NCBI GenBank assembly: GCA_900555635.1
Contig: USLU01000013.1
Location: 1-64,000, forward strand
Direction of reading: 5' to 3'
DNA length: 64,000 nucleotides
Source: an uncultured Bacteroides sp.
GTDB lineage: Bacteria > Bacteroidota > Bacteroidia > Bacteroidales > Bacteroidaceae
This document shows, piece by piece, positions 43,931 through 52,705 of the stretch; positions within the stretch are counted from its first letter, which is position 1; every line of letters begins with the position of its first letter. Both the position numbers and the translations under genes were made by a program. Below the pieces are notes generated by a model. That model did no database searches and was not told where the DNA came from. It saw only the letters and a list, made by a program, of their open reading frames with translations.

Positions 43931-44006
43931 CTCAAATTCAAGATGGTCTCTTTCAAGGCAACTTGACTTTTAATCCGGAGGGTGTTGCCGCATCCTCCGT
44001 TTTTAT
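43931..44006 (+). ncRNA. Probable DonS-like antisense sRNA of the susC leader
   Basis: A plus-strand promoter (TATCTTTG at 43917-43924) is followed about 50 nt later by a strong terminator, giving a predicted RNA of roughly 75 nt. It is fully antisense to the 5' leader of the STN-type susC, between susC and fecR. Bacteroides PULs with ECF/anti-sigma regulation are known to carry such cis-antisense sRNAs (DonS of B. fragilis) that repress susC. Exact ends are inferred. Confidence 0.6.
43976..44006 (+). terminator. Rho-independent terminator of the antisense sRNA
   Basis: CGGAGG (43976-43981) pairs with CCTCCG (43994-43999); the stem can extend inward by GTG/CAT, leaving loop TTGCCG. TTTTTATTATT follows on the plus strand. 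Confidence 0.7.
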
Positions 44007-44095
44007 TATTCAAGTGCCTTCTCTGCTTTAGTCGGAAGGTTTTGTTCTCATGCTTTTATTTTTTAAGGTTCAACAAATATATTACTTCTCAAAAA

Positions 44096-45106
44096 TCAAT
44101 ACAATATATATTTATCATCTTCATAACGATACTTCATTCTATTGGTAGAAGCAATCGTTTGGAGTACTTCGTCAATCGTATTTCCTACTATCTTAAAGCT
44201 TCCGTAAAAACGCTTGTTAGTTAAAGAGTCAGCAACTTCTATCTCCACATCATAACTGCGCATCAACTTCTTGGCTATATCTTCCAGTAGTTCCTCGTCA
44301 AAGAATAATTCATTCCTGGACCATACATTGGCATAATCTACCTGCGTCTTTGACTTTGTCATAATACCTGTCCGCTTATTAAGAACCATTTTTTCCTGAG
44401 GTTCCAGATAGAGAGTAGGCATTTTTTTCATTTTATTCATCAAAGCTACTTTGCCCTCCATCAAGTTCACCGCCACTTCTTCATCCTCGGGGTAATTCTT
44501 GAAATTGAACTTCGTGCCCAGCACTCTCAAATTCAATTCTCTTGTTTTTATTTCAAAAGGTATCTCTGCATTTCTTGTAACTTCAAAATAACCTTCACCT
44601 TCTAAAGAGAGCTTTCTATCTTCTACACCGAATCCCTGCGAATAAACAATCTTGGAACCGGCATTCAACCAAACCTCTGTTCCGTCAGGCAAAAACAATC
44701 GGGTGCGTGAACCTAATGGAGCCTCAACCACCATATCCGCAAAAGTACCTTTCACCGTTTCTTTTCCTTGCCAATAAGCAGCTAGAGGTAACATCAAAAT
44801 CAAAACGACAGCCGCTACCCTATACAGCATCTTCCAGGAGAATCGGCGGATTTGTTCTTTCTTTTTCTCCACATCGGATACGCGCTGCTTAAACAAATCA
44901 AATGCCTTGTCTTTATTAAAAGAAGCATTTTCGTTCAACACACCCGAAGAGAACCAGACTTCCAACTGAGTCCGTACATAAGTACGATTAGCCTCTGATT
45001 TCATACTCCAACGCTTCAATTCGGCAAGAGCCTCCTTGTCTATTTCGCCGGATAAGTACGAAGTTATCAGCTTATCTACATCGCTATTTCTTTCTTCAGT
45101 ATACAT
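44096..45106 (-). CDS. FecR-family anti-sigma factor (about 336 aa)
   Basis: The open frame reaches 45160, but Met at 45104-45106 (MYTEERNSDVDKLITSYLSG) is the natural start; the 18 codons upstream look like chance. The N-terminal cytosolic part (about 1-75) binds the sigma factor. One membrane helix lies near residues 88-105 (VAAVVLILMLPLAAYWQG). The periplasmic FecR domain contains VEAPLGSRTRLFLPDGTEVW, LNAGSKIVYSQGFG and KLSLEGEGYFEVTR; the C-terminal STN-like part (ELLEDIAKKLMRSYDVEIEV) interacts with the STN domain of SusC. It lies between the sigma gene and the susC gene it senses. Confidence 0.92.
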   Translation of the reverse strand: MYTEERNSDVDKLITSYLSGEIDKEALAELKRWSMKSEANRTYVRTQLEVWFSSGVLNENASFNKDKAFDLFKQRVSDVEKKKEQIRRFSWKMLYRVAAVVLILMLPLAAYWQGKETVKGTFADMVVEAPLGSRTRLFLPDGTEVWLNAGSKIVYSQGFGVEDRKLSLEGEGYFEVTRNAEIPFEIKTRELNLRVLGTKFNFKNYPEDEEVAVNLMEGKVALMNKMKKMPTLYLEPQEKMVLNKRTGIMTKSKTQVDYANVWSRNELFFDEELLEDIAKKLMRSYDVEIEVADSLTNKRFYGSFKIVGNTIDEVLQTIASTNRMKYRYEDDKYILY

Positions 45107-45175
45107 AGTATCAAGTGCATTTATAAGTAAGACAAAAAAGAAACCATACAGGGTAGTCAAAATCTAACGTTTTTC

Positions 45176-45769
45176 TCAAATTCTTAAGAAGAAGCAGAAG
45201 ATAAACAGCTTCAAGTAGCTCCCCATATTCTTTTGCAATGAAGCTATTGCATTCTTTATATGGTACTTAACGGTGTTTACGGATATATTCAACTCAGAAG
45301 CTATTTCCTCATACTTTTTTTGTTCGAAACGACTTTTCTTAAAGACCGCACGGCATTCTTGCGGAAGACTTTCAATGCATTGGGAAAGTTTCTCTTCAAG
45401 CTCCCGATCCAGCAACTCTCCCAACGGATGATTATCTTCCACAAATATAGTATTCAGGAAATCTACATTTTCAGGAAGCATAAAAGAAGAAAAGCGAAGT
45501 TCGGTCCGATGGGCTAATGAATTCAGTTCATTCAAACATCGGTTCCGTACCGCACGCATCAGGTAAGCACGAATGGAGCGAGTTATTTCAATATCAGCAC
45601 GATGCTCCCATAAGTAAAATATGGTATCATCTACTATTTCTTCAGCTAGAGAAGAATCATTCAGTAATTGGTACGCAAAACGACAAAGAAGAACATAGTG
45701 GCAATCATATATATACTGAAATGCCTTTTCGTCTCCTTGTTTCAGTTTGTCAATTATGTGTATATCCAT
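45176..45769 (-). CDS. ECF sigma factor, RpoE/FecI type (197 aa)
   Basis: Sigma region 2 is at about 10-75 (LKQGDEKAFQYIYDCHYVLL, SLAEEIVDDTIFYLWEHRAD), and region 4 at about 120-175 (CIESLPQECRAVFKKSRFEQ, YEEIASELNISVNTVKYHIK). It is held inactive by the adjacent FecR protein and released when the STN-SusC transporter binds its glycan. The expected target is the susC promoter and perhaps the second susCD pair. A primary-sigma -7 box TACTTTTG lies at 45873-45866. Confidence 0.93.
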   Translation of the reverse strand: MDIHIIDKLKQGDEKAFQYIYDCHYVLLCRFAYQLLNDSSLAEEIVDDTIFYLWEHRADIEITRSIRAYLMRAVRNRCLNELNSLAHRTELRFSSFMLPENVDFLNTIFVEDNHPLGELLDRELEEKLSQCIESLPQECRAVFKKSRFEQKKYEEIASELNISVNTVKYHIKNAIASLQKNMGSYLKLFIFCFFLRI

Positions 45770-45865
45770 AGCAATCCGGGCAACAAATGGTAAATCATTA
45801 ATTGTAATACTTCTATCAAGAAATCCGTACTGTTCGTTCTACGTCGGTTGAATATAAGATCGGAG

Positions 45866-45873
45866 CAAAAGTA
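45866..45873 (-). promoter_or_regulatory. -7 box of the sigma/anti-sigma operon
   Basis: TACTTTTG on the minus strand, about 100 nt before the sigma start codon; matches TAnnTTTG. No TTTG -33 is seen. Confidence 0.5.
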
Positions 45874-46071
45874 ATATTATTAAATTATAATACATACTAA
45901 TAGCAGAAAAAGATTAATCTATCTCAAATATAGTTGACCCAACCTATATATTGGCAGAATTTTCTTTTTCATCCTAATATGCATTTTCCAAGTGTTACAT
46001 ATAAGACCAAAAAGAGAAGCTACCGGGTAGTCGAAATTCATCATTTGATTGCAAGACAGGAAATTGCCCCA

Positions 46072-46096
46072 CTCTTGTAAGTGTTGTGACTAAAAG
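46072..46096 (-). promoter_or_regulatory. Motif shared with the rhaB promoter (possible RhaR site)
   Basis: The 14-mer CTCTTGTAAGTGTT (46072-46085 on the plus strand) is identical to 23372-23385, and the following 11 nt match at 8 positions (22 of 25 overall). It lies about 300 bp upstream of the ECF sigma gene in the 487-bp gap 45770-46256. That gap otherwise holds the terminator at 46185-46222 and AT-rich sequence. Confidence 0.45.
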
Positions 46097-46184
46097 GAAA
46101 AGAATTGTTTGCTTTTAGTCTCAATTACAGTAACATAACGTGAGTTCAATATAAGATAATTGACTGAATCGCGTAAGAAAACAC

Positions 46185-46222
46185 AAAGCCAACTAACCCG
46201 AGAGAATGATTTAGTTGGCTTT
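46185..46222 (-). terminator. Terminator of the second susCD operon
   Basis: AAAGCCAACTAA (46185-46196) and TTAGTTGGCTTT (46211-46222) form a 12-bp stem with a 14-nt loop. It lies 35 bp past the susD stop on the minus strand and is followed there by a T-rich stretch (TTTGTGTTTTC). Confidence 0.75.
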
Positions 46223-46256
46223 TCTTTAAGAGATTAATTTAAGGTGAGAAGTTTTA

Positions 46257-47972
46257 TCAGTTACTTGTAGGATTTTGCGTCAGAGTTCCCGGATAAGAAT
46301 CAATTGCATCTTGTGGGATATAATAAGTTACACGATAGTCTGTAGCGGGTATATCTTCAAATTGCTCGTGAGGACCCGGATAGCGACGTGTCAATTCTTT
46401 ACCGTTACGGAACACATCATAGCTACGCTCCGCCTGATAAGCCAGTTCCAGTTGGCGTTCTTTATCAATACGTTCTCCGGCATTGGTAGCATCCAGAGAA
46501 GTATACCCTTCGCCCGGAATAGAACGCTCGCGGACAGTATTTAAGTCGCGCAATGCTTCGGGATATTTTCCTAACTTGGCGTATGCCTCGGCACGATTCA
46601 TATAAATCTCTCCCAAACGGCTGATGACCGGCGAATGCAGGTGGGTGTCTTCACCCTCGCGTGAACACTTCGTGATGTAGAACTGCGGATATACCCGGTT
46701 CAAAGAAATGTAGTAATCAAGTACACCGGTATAGGTATTTCCATCTTTGTAATTGATTGAATAGATTTCTTGTTCAGCGTCTACCGGAGTCAATGTATAA
46801 GTATTATCGCCCTCCTTGCAAGTCACTGTGTTGCCAGTGTGGGTTACAGGTGCCTGGATATAATTCAACGTAGTAGGACTGTCTTGTACAATGACGCGGA
46901 AAACTTCTGTATATCCGCTACCGTCCTCTTTTTCCTCATAGGTGGGTTCAATGAAAGAGGCACGAGCATCTACTATTTTATAATGATCGGGACGCCAGTC
47001 GTTACGGCCTGTTTCGTCCAACAAAGCAATGTATTTGGCGCTGGCATACATTTCGCCCCAACCCATACCACCGATATTGGCATACATACCACCCACACCG
47101 TAGTAATGATCCCAACCGGAAAACTCGGAAGCCAAACGTTTCACTACAAAAATGGCTTCTTTGTTGTTCTCGGGAACAATCGTATTGTACTTCTTGAATT
47201 CTTCATTGGAAAGCAGTGAATATTTAGGAGAATCAATCACCTTATTGGCATAGTCCACAGCCAGTTGGGCATACTTCGTATTCGGAGTTTCATAGGTTCC
47301 GCTCATATAAAGATACACTCGCGACAAGATAGCTTGCGCAGCCTCTTTAGAAGCATAAGCCGGACCTTTGTCTATGGTCATCAAGCTTTCCGCTTTCGTC
47401 AAATCACTGATTATTTGTTCGTAAGTGGCCTGTACAGTAGCACGATCCGGTAGATTCAGATTGTTTACATCATCGGGAGTACCATTTACAATAGGCACAC
47501 CTAAGTTCGTCTCAGGGCTTTGGTAGTATGGACGACCGTATGCACGGACTAAGTAGAAGTACATCAGACCGCGGACAAAATAACACTCACCAATCTGATT
47601 GTCTATCGCTTCGCTCTGTCCTTCGTTTATCATACTGATAATATTTGAAGCCTGGGCTACAGCTTTGTAACCGTAATCCCAAAAGTTCATCAACCGATAA
47701 TTGGCCGGAGTACGTGAGTACGAGATAAATTCAAAGAACGCGTCCGTAGATCCACCGCGAATCATGATATTATCACCTGCATATTCACCGCAACGGTGCA
47801 TCGGGTCCGACCACGTTTTCAACTGTGCATAAACACCGTTCATCAATGATTCTAATGAGGTATTCGGGTCACCTGTAATTTGTTCAGCAGCCATCGACCC
47901 GTAAGGTAAACGTTCAATGTCGCAAGCGGTCAATGACATTACCGCAAGAAGTATAACTAATATTTTTTTCAT
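46257..47972 (-). CDS. SusD/RagB-family glycan-binding lipoprotein, second pair (571 aa)
   Basis: A lipobox MSLTAC (Cys about residue 17) anchors it at the surface. SusD-type helices: QIGECYFVRGLMYFYLVRAY with GRPYYQSPETNLGVPIVNG, later AYASKEAAQAILSRVYLYMS-like YASKEAAQAILSRVYLY, and the C-terminal KERQLELAYQAERSYDVFRN with RVTYYIPQDAIDSYPG. It is 13 bp past its SusC partner. It is not closely similar to the first SusD here, so the two pairs probably bind different oligosaccharides. Confidence 0.93.
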   Translation of the reverse strand: MKKILVILLAVMSLTACDIERLPYGSMAAEQITGDPNTSLESLMNGVYAQLKTWSDPMHRCGEYAGDNIMIRGGSTDAFFEFISYSRTPANYRLMNFWDYGYKAVAQASNIISMINEGQSEAIDNQIGECYFVRGLMYFYLVRAYGRPYYQSPETNLGVPIVNGTPDDVNNLNLPDRATVQATYEQIISDLTKAESLMTIDKGPAYASKEAAQAILSRVYLYMSGTYETPNTKYAQLAVDYANKVIDSPKYSLLSNEEFKKYNTIVPENNKEAIFVVKRLASEFSGWDHYYGVGGMYANIGGMGWGEMYASAKYIALLDETGRNDWRPDHYKIVDARASFIEPTYEEKEDGSGYTEVFRVIVQDSPTTLNYIQAPVTHTGNTVTCKEGDNTYTLTPVDAEQEIYSINYKDGNTYTGVLDYYISLNRVYPQFYITKCSREGEDTHLHSPVISRLGEIYMNRAEAYAKLGKYPEALRDLNTVRERSIPGEGYTSLDATNAGERIDKERQLELAYQAERSYDVFRNGKELTRRYPGPHEQFEDIPATDYRVTYYIPQDAIDSYPGTLTQNPTSN

Positions 47973-47985
47973 AAGTCAGTTCTAA

Positions 47986-50900
47986 TTAAAAGGTTAGATT
48001 AACACCAAACATAAATTTGCGTACAGAAGGGTACACGCCGGGGCCTGTTGAAGTCATAACAGCATTATTATCCTGGTCGGCAGGTAGTTCAGGGTCTACA
48101 CCGGAATATTTAGTAATGGTAAACAGATTCTCACCGGTGAAGTACACGCGCATGTTGGATATAAAATATTGAGGTAACTTAAAGTTATAACCTACCGTCA
48201 ACGAACGCATCTTGAAGTAATCGCTATCTTCCAGATAACGGGATGAAGCTTCGTTACTTTGAGATTTGTTATTGTATTGGGCTACCGGATGGGTAGCGAT
48301 ATCGCCCGGTTTTTCCCAACGACTCCATCCTTTTTGTAACTTCATCTGGTTACGGTCGGTATACCTACCGTCAGAATCATATTCCTGACGAGAGTAGTTG
48401 TAAAGAGTACCTCCTACCGAGTAACCGAATACGGCACTAAGGTCGAAGTTCTTCCAAGTCAATAAAGTACTGAAACCTCCAAAGAAATCAGGAGAAGCGC
48501 TGCCACATTTCACTTTATCAGCCTCAGCATAATTGCTGGTTACTTCGCGGGTACTGACACCGTCTTTGGTAACCGTCTTATACCATTGCGGAGCGCCATT
48601 TTCGGGGTTAACGCCCGCCCATTCCGGCAGATAATAAGTATCAATCGGAGAACCCGGGTCTAATACATAATCGGCAGTTCCGGCAATATTCAGACCAGCA
48701 TATCTTTTAATAGGTCTTACTACATAGTTGCCGTCCGCATCTTTTATCTTATAAAGACTTTTCAGTGTATTGCTGTTGTGACCCAGATTGAAGTCCATGC
48801 TCCAGTTCCAGTCTTTGGTACGGATAATGTCACCGCCAATATTGATTTCAACACCTGTATTCTTCATCTTGCCGATGTTTTTCCAAATAGAAGTTACACC
48901 AGTCAATCCACTGATGGGTACTTTATAGAGGATATTATCAGTTTTCTTGATATAGTAGTCGAAGTTGAAACGCAAGCGGTTGCTAAACAGAGTTGCATCC
49001 AAACCGATGCCGGTAGTATAAGTTTTCTCCCAAGTAAGGTCTTTGTTACCGATTTGTGAAATCAAAGCACCCGAATCGCCATTATAACTGGATGATACGC
49101 TATACAAGTCATATTGCGGATAAAGGTCTGAAGGGCGATTACCTACCGAACCGTATGCTACGCGAACTTTCAAATTATCCACCCAATCGGCATTGAACCA
49201 AGCCTCGTGGTTGATATTCCAACCGCCACTGATTGAGAAGAAATTACCATACTTGGCATTATCACCAAAATTGGACGCACCGTCGCGACGGAAAGATACC
49301 TGAGCTAAATATTTATTATCATAAGCATAGTTGCCGTTGAACAAATAAGACTGTACGGCCCACTCACTGATTCCACCTTTTGTTCTTTCGGGTTTAGCCA
49401 CTACATTCAGCACTTCGAATCCGGGTATAAAACCGGTACCATATACATCCAAAGTTTTTGCCCAGTAGTCATTAAATTCGTAGGCTATCAACCCGTTCAC
49501 AGCATGTTTGCCGAAGGAATGGTTGAAACGTAAAATTTGGTTAGTATACCGACGTGCCGATTCCGAACGATAGTCCGTGATACGTCCATTAACACTTTCA
49601 CCACCCACGGAGCGAGGATCGGTATAACCTTCTGAAGCATAAGTACTGTATCGGTAATTATTAACAGAAGAGAAAGTCAACCATTTGGTAATTTTGATGT
49701 CAAAATCAAAGTTTCCCATAAATTCCATATTTCTGGAAGAGCTATGATTCCACTGCAAATCATTCAGGTAATTGTTTTGAGCAGAGTTAACCCACCCGGA
49801 ATAACGGTTAGGAACCAGGTTGCCATTCTCATCAAAAGGACTATCCCACGGGAACATGGAATACATGGATGTTACGTCGTATTGCCGGTCTTCGATGTCA
49901 CGGCGCGAACCGTAAACGCTCGGTTTTACAGTCAACCATGAGAAAGGTTTATAAGTTGTACGCAAACGGAAGTTGTAGCGTGAGTAGTCGTATCCTTTCA
50001 CAGCTCCTTCTTCGTCATAATAGCCCAAAGACATATAGGATTGTAAGGTTTCACTCCCCCCTTGAAGAGAGACATTATACTCTTGGTTGAACCCATTCTG
50101 AGTAGCCAAATCCCACCAACTAAAGTCACTATTGCGCAAATCGGCATTATAACGGGGAAACTTAATTTCATTCTGATTGGGGAAAGAGGCATAATAATCA
50201 TAAAGTTCGGCACCGTTCATCACTTCCAGATTACCATTATTCAATGTACTGATACCTAGTTTGGCCGATACATTTGCGCTCATCTTGCCTACCTTACCAT
50301 TTTTAGTGGTAACAACTACTACACCATTGGCACCCTGAGAACCGTAGATGGCTGTAGAAGCGGCATCTTTCAATACCGTCATCGTTTCAATATCACTGGG
50401 GCTCAACTGCCCGGCACTACTACCTACAATAACACCATCTACCACCCAAAGCGGAGCGGTTCCTCCATTCAGAGTTGCTTGTCCGCGAATGACTACGGCA
50501 CCGGAAGCACCGGGCTGACCCGAACCGGGTGCAACATATACACCGGCTACTTTACCATTCAACAAATTTTCGACAGACGGACTGGTGATGTCTTTCAGCT
50601 TATCACCTTTCACAGTTTGCATAGCACCAGTCAGACTTTCCTTGCGCTGGGTGCTATAACCTACAACAACAACTTCGTCCAAAGTCTCGGAATCTTCAAA
50701 CAACTGGATTTTGCCCATGTTTGCGGCAGCCTTTACATCAATCGGTTTATAGCCGATAAACGAAATGACCAAGGTGGAGCCAATAGGGGCACTAAGTTCA
50801 TATTCACCGTCAATATTGGTGATAGTTCCGTTACTTGTACCTTTAACAACGATACTGGCACCGATCAACGGTTCACCCGTTGTAGCATCAAGCAAGATTC

Positions 50901-51045
50901 CCTTGATCTTCGTAGCCGATTGGCTAACGATGGGCAATGAAGAATCAACAGTTGTTAAGGTAGCAAATGAAGGGATAGAGACGGCACATAATGTACCGGC
51001 CAGCAAGGTGTATTTGCTTGCTTGAATCAAAGTTCTGAATTTCAT
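47986..51045 (-). CDS. SusC-like TonB-dependent transporter, second pair, no STN domain (about 1019 aa)
   Basis: The frame opens at 51093, but Met at 51043-51045 (MKFRTLIQASKYTLLAG) gives a normal signal peptide cut near SFA-TL, so I use it. A carboxypeptidase-regulatory-like domain (IKGILLDATTGEPLIGASIV) comes first, then the TonB box and plug (LDEVVVVGYSTQRKESLTGA) and the outer-membrane barrel ending KFMFGVNLTF. The STN domain seen in the first SusC is absent, so this transporter does not signal through FecR by itself. A hybrid two-component regulator is not present nearby; it may depend on the adjacent sigma factor. Confidence 0.94.
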   Translation of the reverse strand: MKFRTLIQASKYTLLAGTLCAVSIPSFATLTTVDSSLPIVSQSATKIKGILLDATTGEPLIGASIVVKGTSNGTITNIDGEYELSAPIGSTLVISFIGYKPIDVKAAANMGKIQLFEDSETLDEVVVVGYSTQRKESLTGAMQTVKGDKLKDITSPSVENLLNGKVAGVYVAPGSGQPGASGAVVIRGQATLNGGTAPLWVVDGVIVGSSAGQLSPSDIETMTVLKDAASTAIYGSQGANGVVVVTTKNGKVGKMSANVSAKLGISTLNNGNLEVMNGAELYDYYASFPNQNEIKFPRYNADLRNSDFSWWDLATQNGFNQEYNVSLQGGSETLQSYMSLGYYDEEGAVKGYDYSRYNFRLRTTYKPFSWLTVKPSVYGSRRDIEDRQYDVTSMYSMFPWDSPFDENGNLVPNRYSGWVNSAQNNYLNDLQWNHSSSRNMEFMGNFDFDIKITKWLTFSSVNNYRYSTYASEGYTDPRSVGGESVNGRITDYRSESARRYTNQILRFNHSFGKHAVNGLIAYEFNDYWAKTLDVYGTGFIPGFEVLNVVAKPERTKGGISEWAVQSYLFNGNYAYDNKYLAQVSFRRDGASNFGDNAKYGNFFSISGGWNINHEAWFNADWVDNLKVRVAYGSVGNRPSDLYPQYDLYSVSSSYNGDSGALISQIGNKDLTWEKTYTTGIGLDATLFSNRLRFNFDYYIKKTDNILYKVPISGLTGVTSIWKNIGKMKNTGVEINIGGDIIRTKDWNWSMDFNLGHNSNTLKSLYKIKDADGNYVVRPIKRYAGLNIAGTADYVLDPGSPIDTYYLPEWAGVNPENGAPQWYKTVTKDGVSTREVTSNYAEADKVKCGSASPDFFGGFSTLLTWKNFDLSAVFGYSVGGTLYNYSRQEYDSDGRYTDRNQMKLQKGWSRWEKPGDIATHPVAQYNNKSQSNEASSRYLEDSDYFKMRSLTVGYNFKLPQYFISNMRVYFTGENLFTITKYSGVDPELPADQDNNAVMTSTGPGVYPSVRKFMFGVNLTF

Positions 51046-51716
51046 AAGCACTGCATATAAGGTTAATAAAGTTTTATTTCTGGAAAACTTCAACCATACG
51101 AAAGTATCCTAAAAAACAAGTACAATAAGAACTTGGTATACACATCCACACCCTCCGCTGAGGGTATAAGCCATACGTTTATATAGTATAAAAGCAAATT
51201 ACAGGTAATCTATAGACTCCTGTTTAGTAAACGAATCGCGGTTTGCGAGGAAAGAAAGTTTTATTAAAATTATAAAGCCTGAAATAGATATTAATATCAC
51301 AAGGAAAGGGAAAAATAAGTTATTGAGTAATCTTTTTTATAAATAAAACATCGAATTATGAATCTTTTATTATATTTGCACCCATCATGGAAAAGGAAAC
51401 CTTACTAAGTTCTTATTGAACTTACTATCAGAAGTTATAGGTCTTTTTAGCGACAATTTATCTATTTCAGAAAGTGGTCATTTCCTCATTATTACCAAAC
51501 TAGAAATTGTATGTATTAATTCATGTTTTAATTATTTCTATTATCTTCTGCATCCTTCTATTCGTTCAGTTATCCACCAAGAACGACAATAAACAGTGTA
51601 ACGCAGACAAGCCAGATTTACCACCGATAATACCTGACACAATCTTTCATTTAAATGTTGTTCAAAACTTATTTCGTTGAAAATGAAGAAACAACGAAAA
51701 TAATATTTCGAAGCAT

Positions 51717-51818
51717 TCATCGTTTCAGATAGACTACTGTTCGTCCGGAGCCATATCTGCGAATGATACCTTGCTCAATATAACGATTCAGATCGACTTG
51801 TGCCTGCGTTTTCGAGCA
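51717..51818 (-). pseudogene. C-terminal remnant of a Fic/winged-helix type protein
   Basis: The minus strand ending at stop 51717 reads CSKTQAQVDLNRYIEQGIIR, then RYGSGRTVVYLKR. This is the winged-helix end found on Fic-family and similar proteins (second helix, GII-R-GSGR-T-Y wing). No upstream domain remains in frame. Confidence 0.45.
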
Positions 51819-51924
51819 TTTAGTTCCAGTTCCATCGTTACGAAGCGGTGGCAGAACCTGCTACCTAACCGCAGATTCACATTTTTAATCACCAAGTTTA
51901 ATACCAAACAACGGAGAAAATAAC

Positions 51925-52049
51925 GGTTAAAGAATATGATGAAAAACTCAGGTGTAACCCGTATGGTAGTTGAGTCGGAAGATACTTCTGGTGGAAATGG
52001 AGGGAACACAGGAAAACCGGGAGATGAAAATGATAATCCATTAGGATAA
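51925..52049 (+). pseudogene. Frameshifted C-terminal remnant of a Bacteroides HU-like DNA-binding protein
   Basis: One frame reads ITVKEYDEKLR and breaks off; the next frame continues SGVTRMVVESEDTSGGN and ends in a Gly/Asp-rich tail with DENDNPLG before TAA at 52047-52049. Short DNA-binding proteins of the HU-like family in Bacteroides end this way, to my recollection. The frameshift and missing N-terminus make it inactive. A good terminator follows. Confidence 0.4.
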
Positions 52050-52078
52050 AGGAACAATTTTCCTATTAATAAAAGTAT

Positions 52079-52113
52079 AAGCCGGGCTGCATAAACAGTC
52101 CGGCTTTCTTTTA
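52079..52113 (+). terminator. Terminator downstream of the HU-like remnant
   Basis: AAGCCGG and CCGGCTT form a 7-bp stem around a 12-16-nt loop, followed by TCTTTT on the plus strand. It insulates the arginine operon from upstream transcription. Confidence 0.65.
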
Positions 52114-52164
52114 AAATAGAATAAAAATTCTACCATTTTTGCATATTCTTTCCAAATAAATGCC

Positions 52165-52172
52165 TACTTTTG
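52165..52172 (+). promoter_or_regulatory. -7 box of the arginine operon
   Basis: TACTTTTG, 30 nt before the argR start. TTTG at 52138-52141 could be the -33 element, with a 23-nt spacer. Confidence 0.55.
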
Positions 52173-52201
52173 CGCCATCATTGGAATAATTATACATAAA
52201 C

Positions 52202-52675
52202 ATGAAGAAAAAAGCCAATCGGTTAGACGCCATTAAAATGATTATCTCAAGCAAAGACGTAAGTTCTCAGGAAGAATTATTGCAGGCTTTGGGAAAGGAA
52301 GGCTTTGAGCTGACACAAGCCACCTTGTCACGCGACTTGAAACAGTTGAAAGTTGCAAAAGCAGCCAATATGAACGGAAAATACGTTTATGTATTGCCGA
52401 ACAACATCATGTACAAACGTTATAACGACCAGAGTGCCAGCGAAATGCTAATGAATAGCGGATTTATATCTATCCAATTTTCCGGCAACATCGCTGTCAT
52501 CCGTACCCGTCCCGGTTATGCCAGCAGTATGGCTTATGACATCGACAATCGCGAATGTCCCGCCATCCTAGGTACTATCGCCGGAGACGATACCATTATG
52601 ATGGTTGTTCACGAAGCGGCATCCCACGAAGAAGTACGCATCTTCCTGTCACAAATCATTCCGCATTTGAAGTAA
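52202..52675 (+). CDS. argR: Arginine repressor (157 aa)
   Basis: The N-terminal winged helix (about 5-70) contains SQEELLQALGKEGFELTQAT and LSRDLKQLKVAKA, the DNA-binding signature of ArgR. The C-terminal oligomerisation/arginine-binding domain contains CPAILGTIAGDDTIMMVVHE, with the conserved GT-AGDDT. The protein forms hexamers with arginine and represses arginine synthesis. Here it is the first gene of the operon it should control, so feedback on its own synthesis is likely. Confidence 0.95.
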   Translation: MKKKANRLDAIKMIISSKDVSSQEELLQALGKEGFELTQATLSRDLKQLKVAKAANMNGKYVYVLPNNIMYKRYNDQSASEMLMNSGFISIQFSGNIAVIRTRPGYASSMAYDIDNRECPAILGTIAGDDTIMMVVHEAASHEEVRIFLSQIIPHLK

Positions 52676-52705
52676 GTCATATAAATAAGAAATTAAAATA
52701 AAGAA

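Larger units (their letters stand above)
51094..52201. other. 1.1-kb region without intact genes
   Basis: Several pieces can be seen. TATATTTG at 51371-51378 is a plus-strand -7 box, followed by a 10-codon ORF at 51387 (MEKETLLSSY). An ATG-less frame at 51507-51680 (TTG start possible) encodes a hydrophobic helix and NDNKQCNADKPDLPP. Two clearer gene remnants lie at 51717-51818 and 51925-52049. The rest is AT-rich. It marks the boundary between the PUL and the arginine cluster. Confidence 0.45.

Noticed and set aside
45107..45160. Longer start for the FecR protein
   Set aside because: The extra 18 codons give a hydrophobic N-terminus that does not fit the cytosolic sigma-binding start of this family.
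51141..51166. CCCTC/GAGGG hairpin upstream of the second susC as a DonS-like sRNA terminator
   Set aside because: No T-run follows on the plus strand and there is no matching plus-strand promoter.
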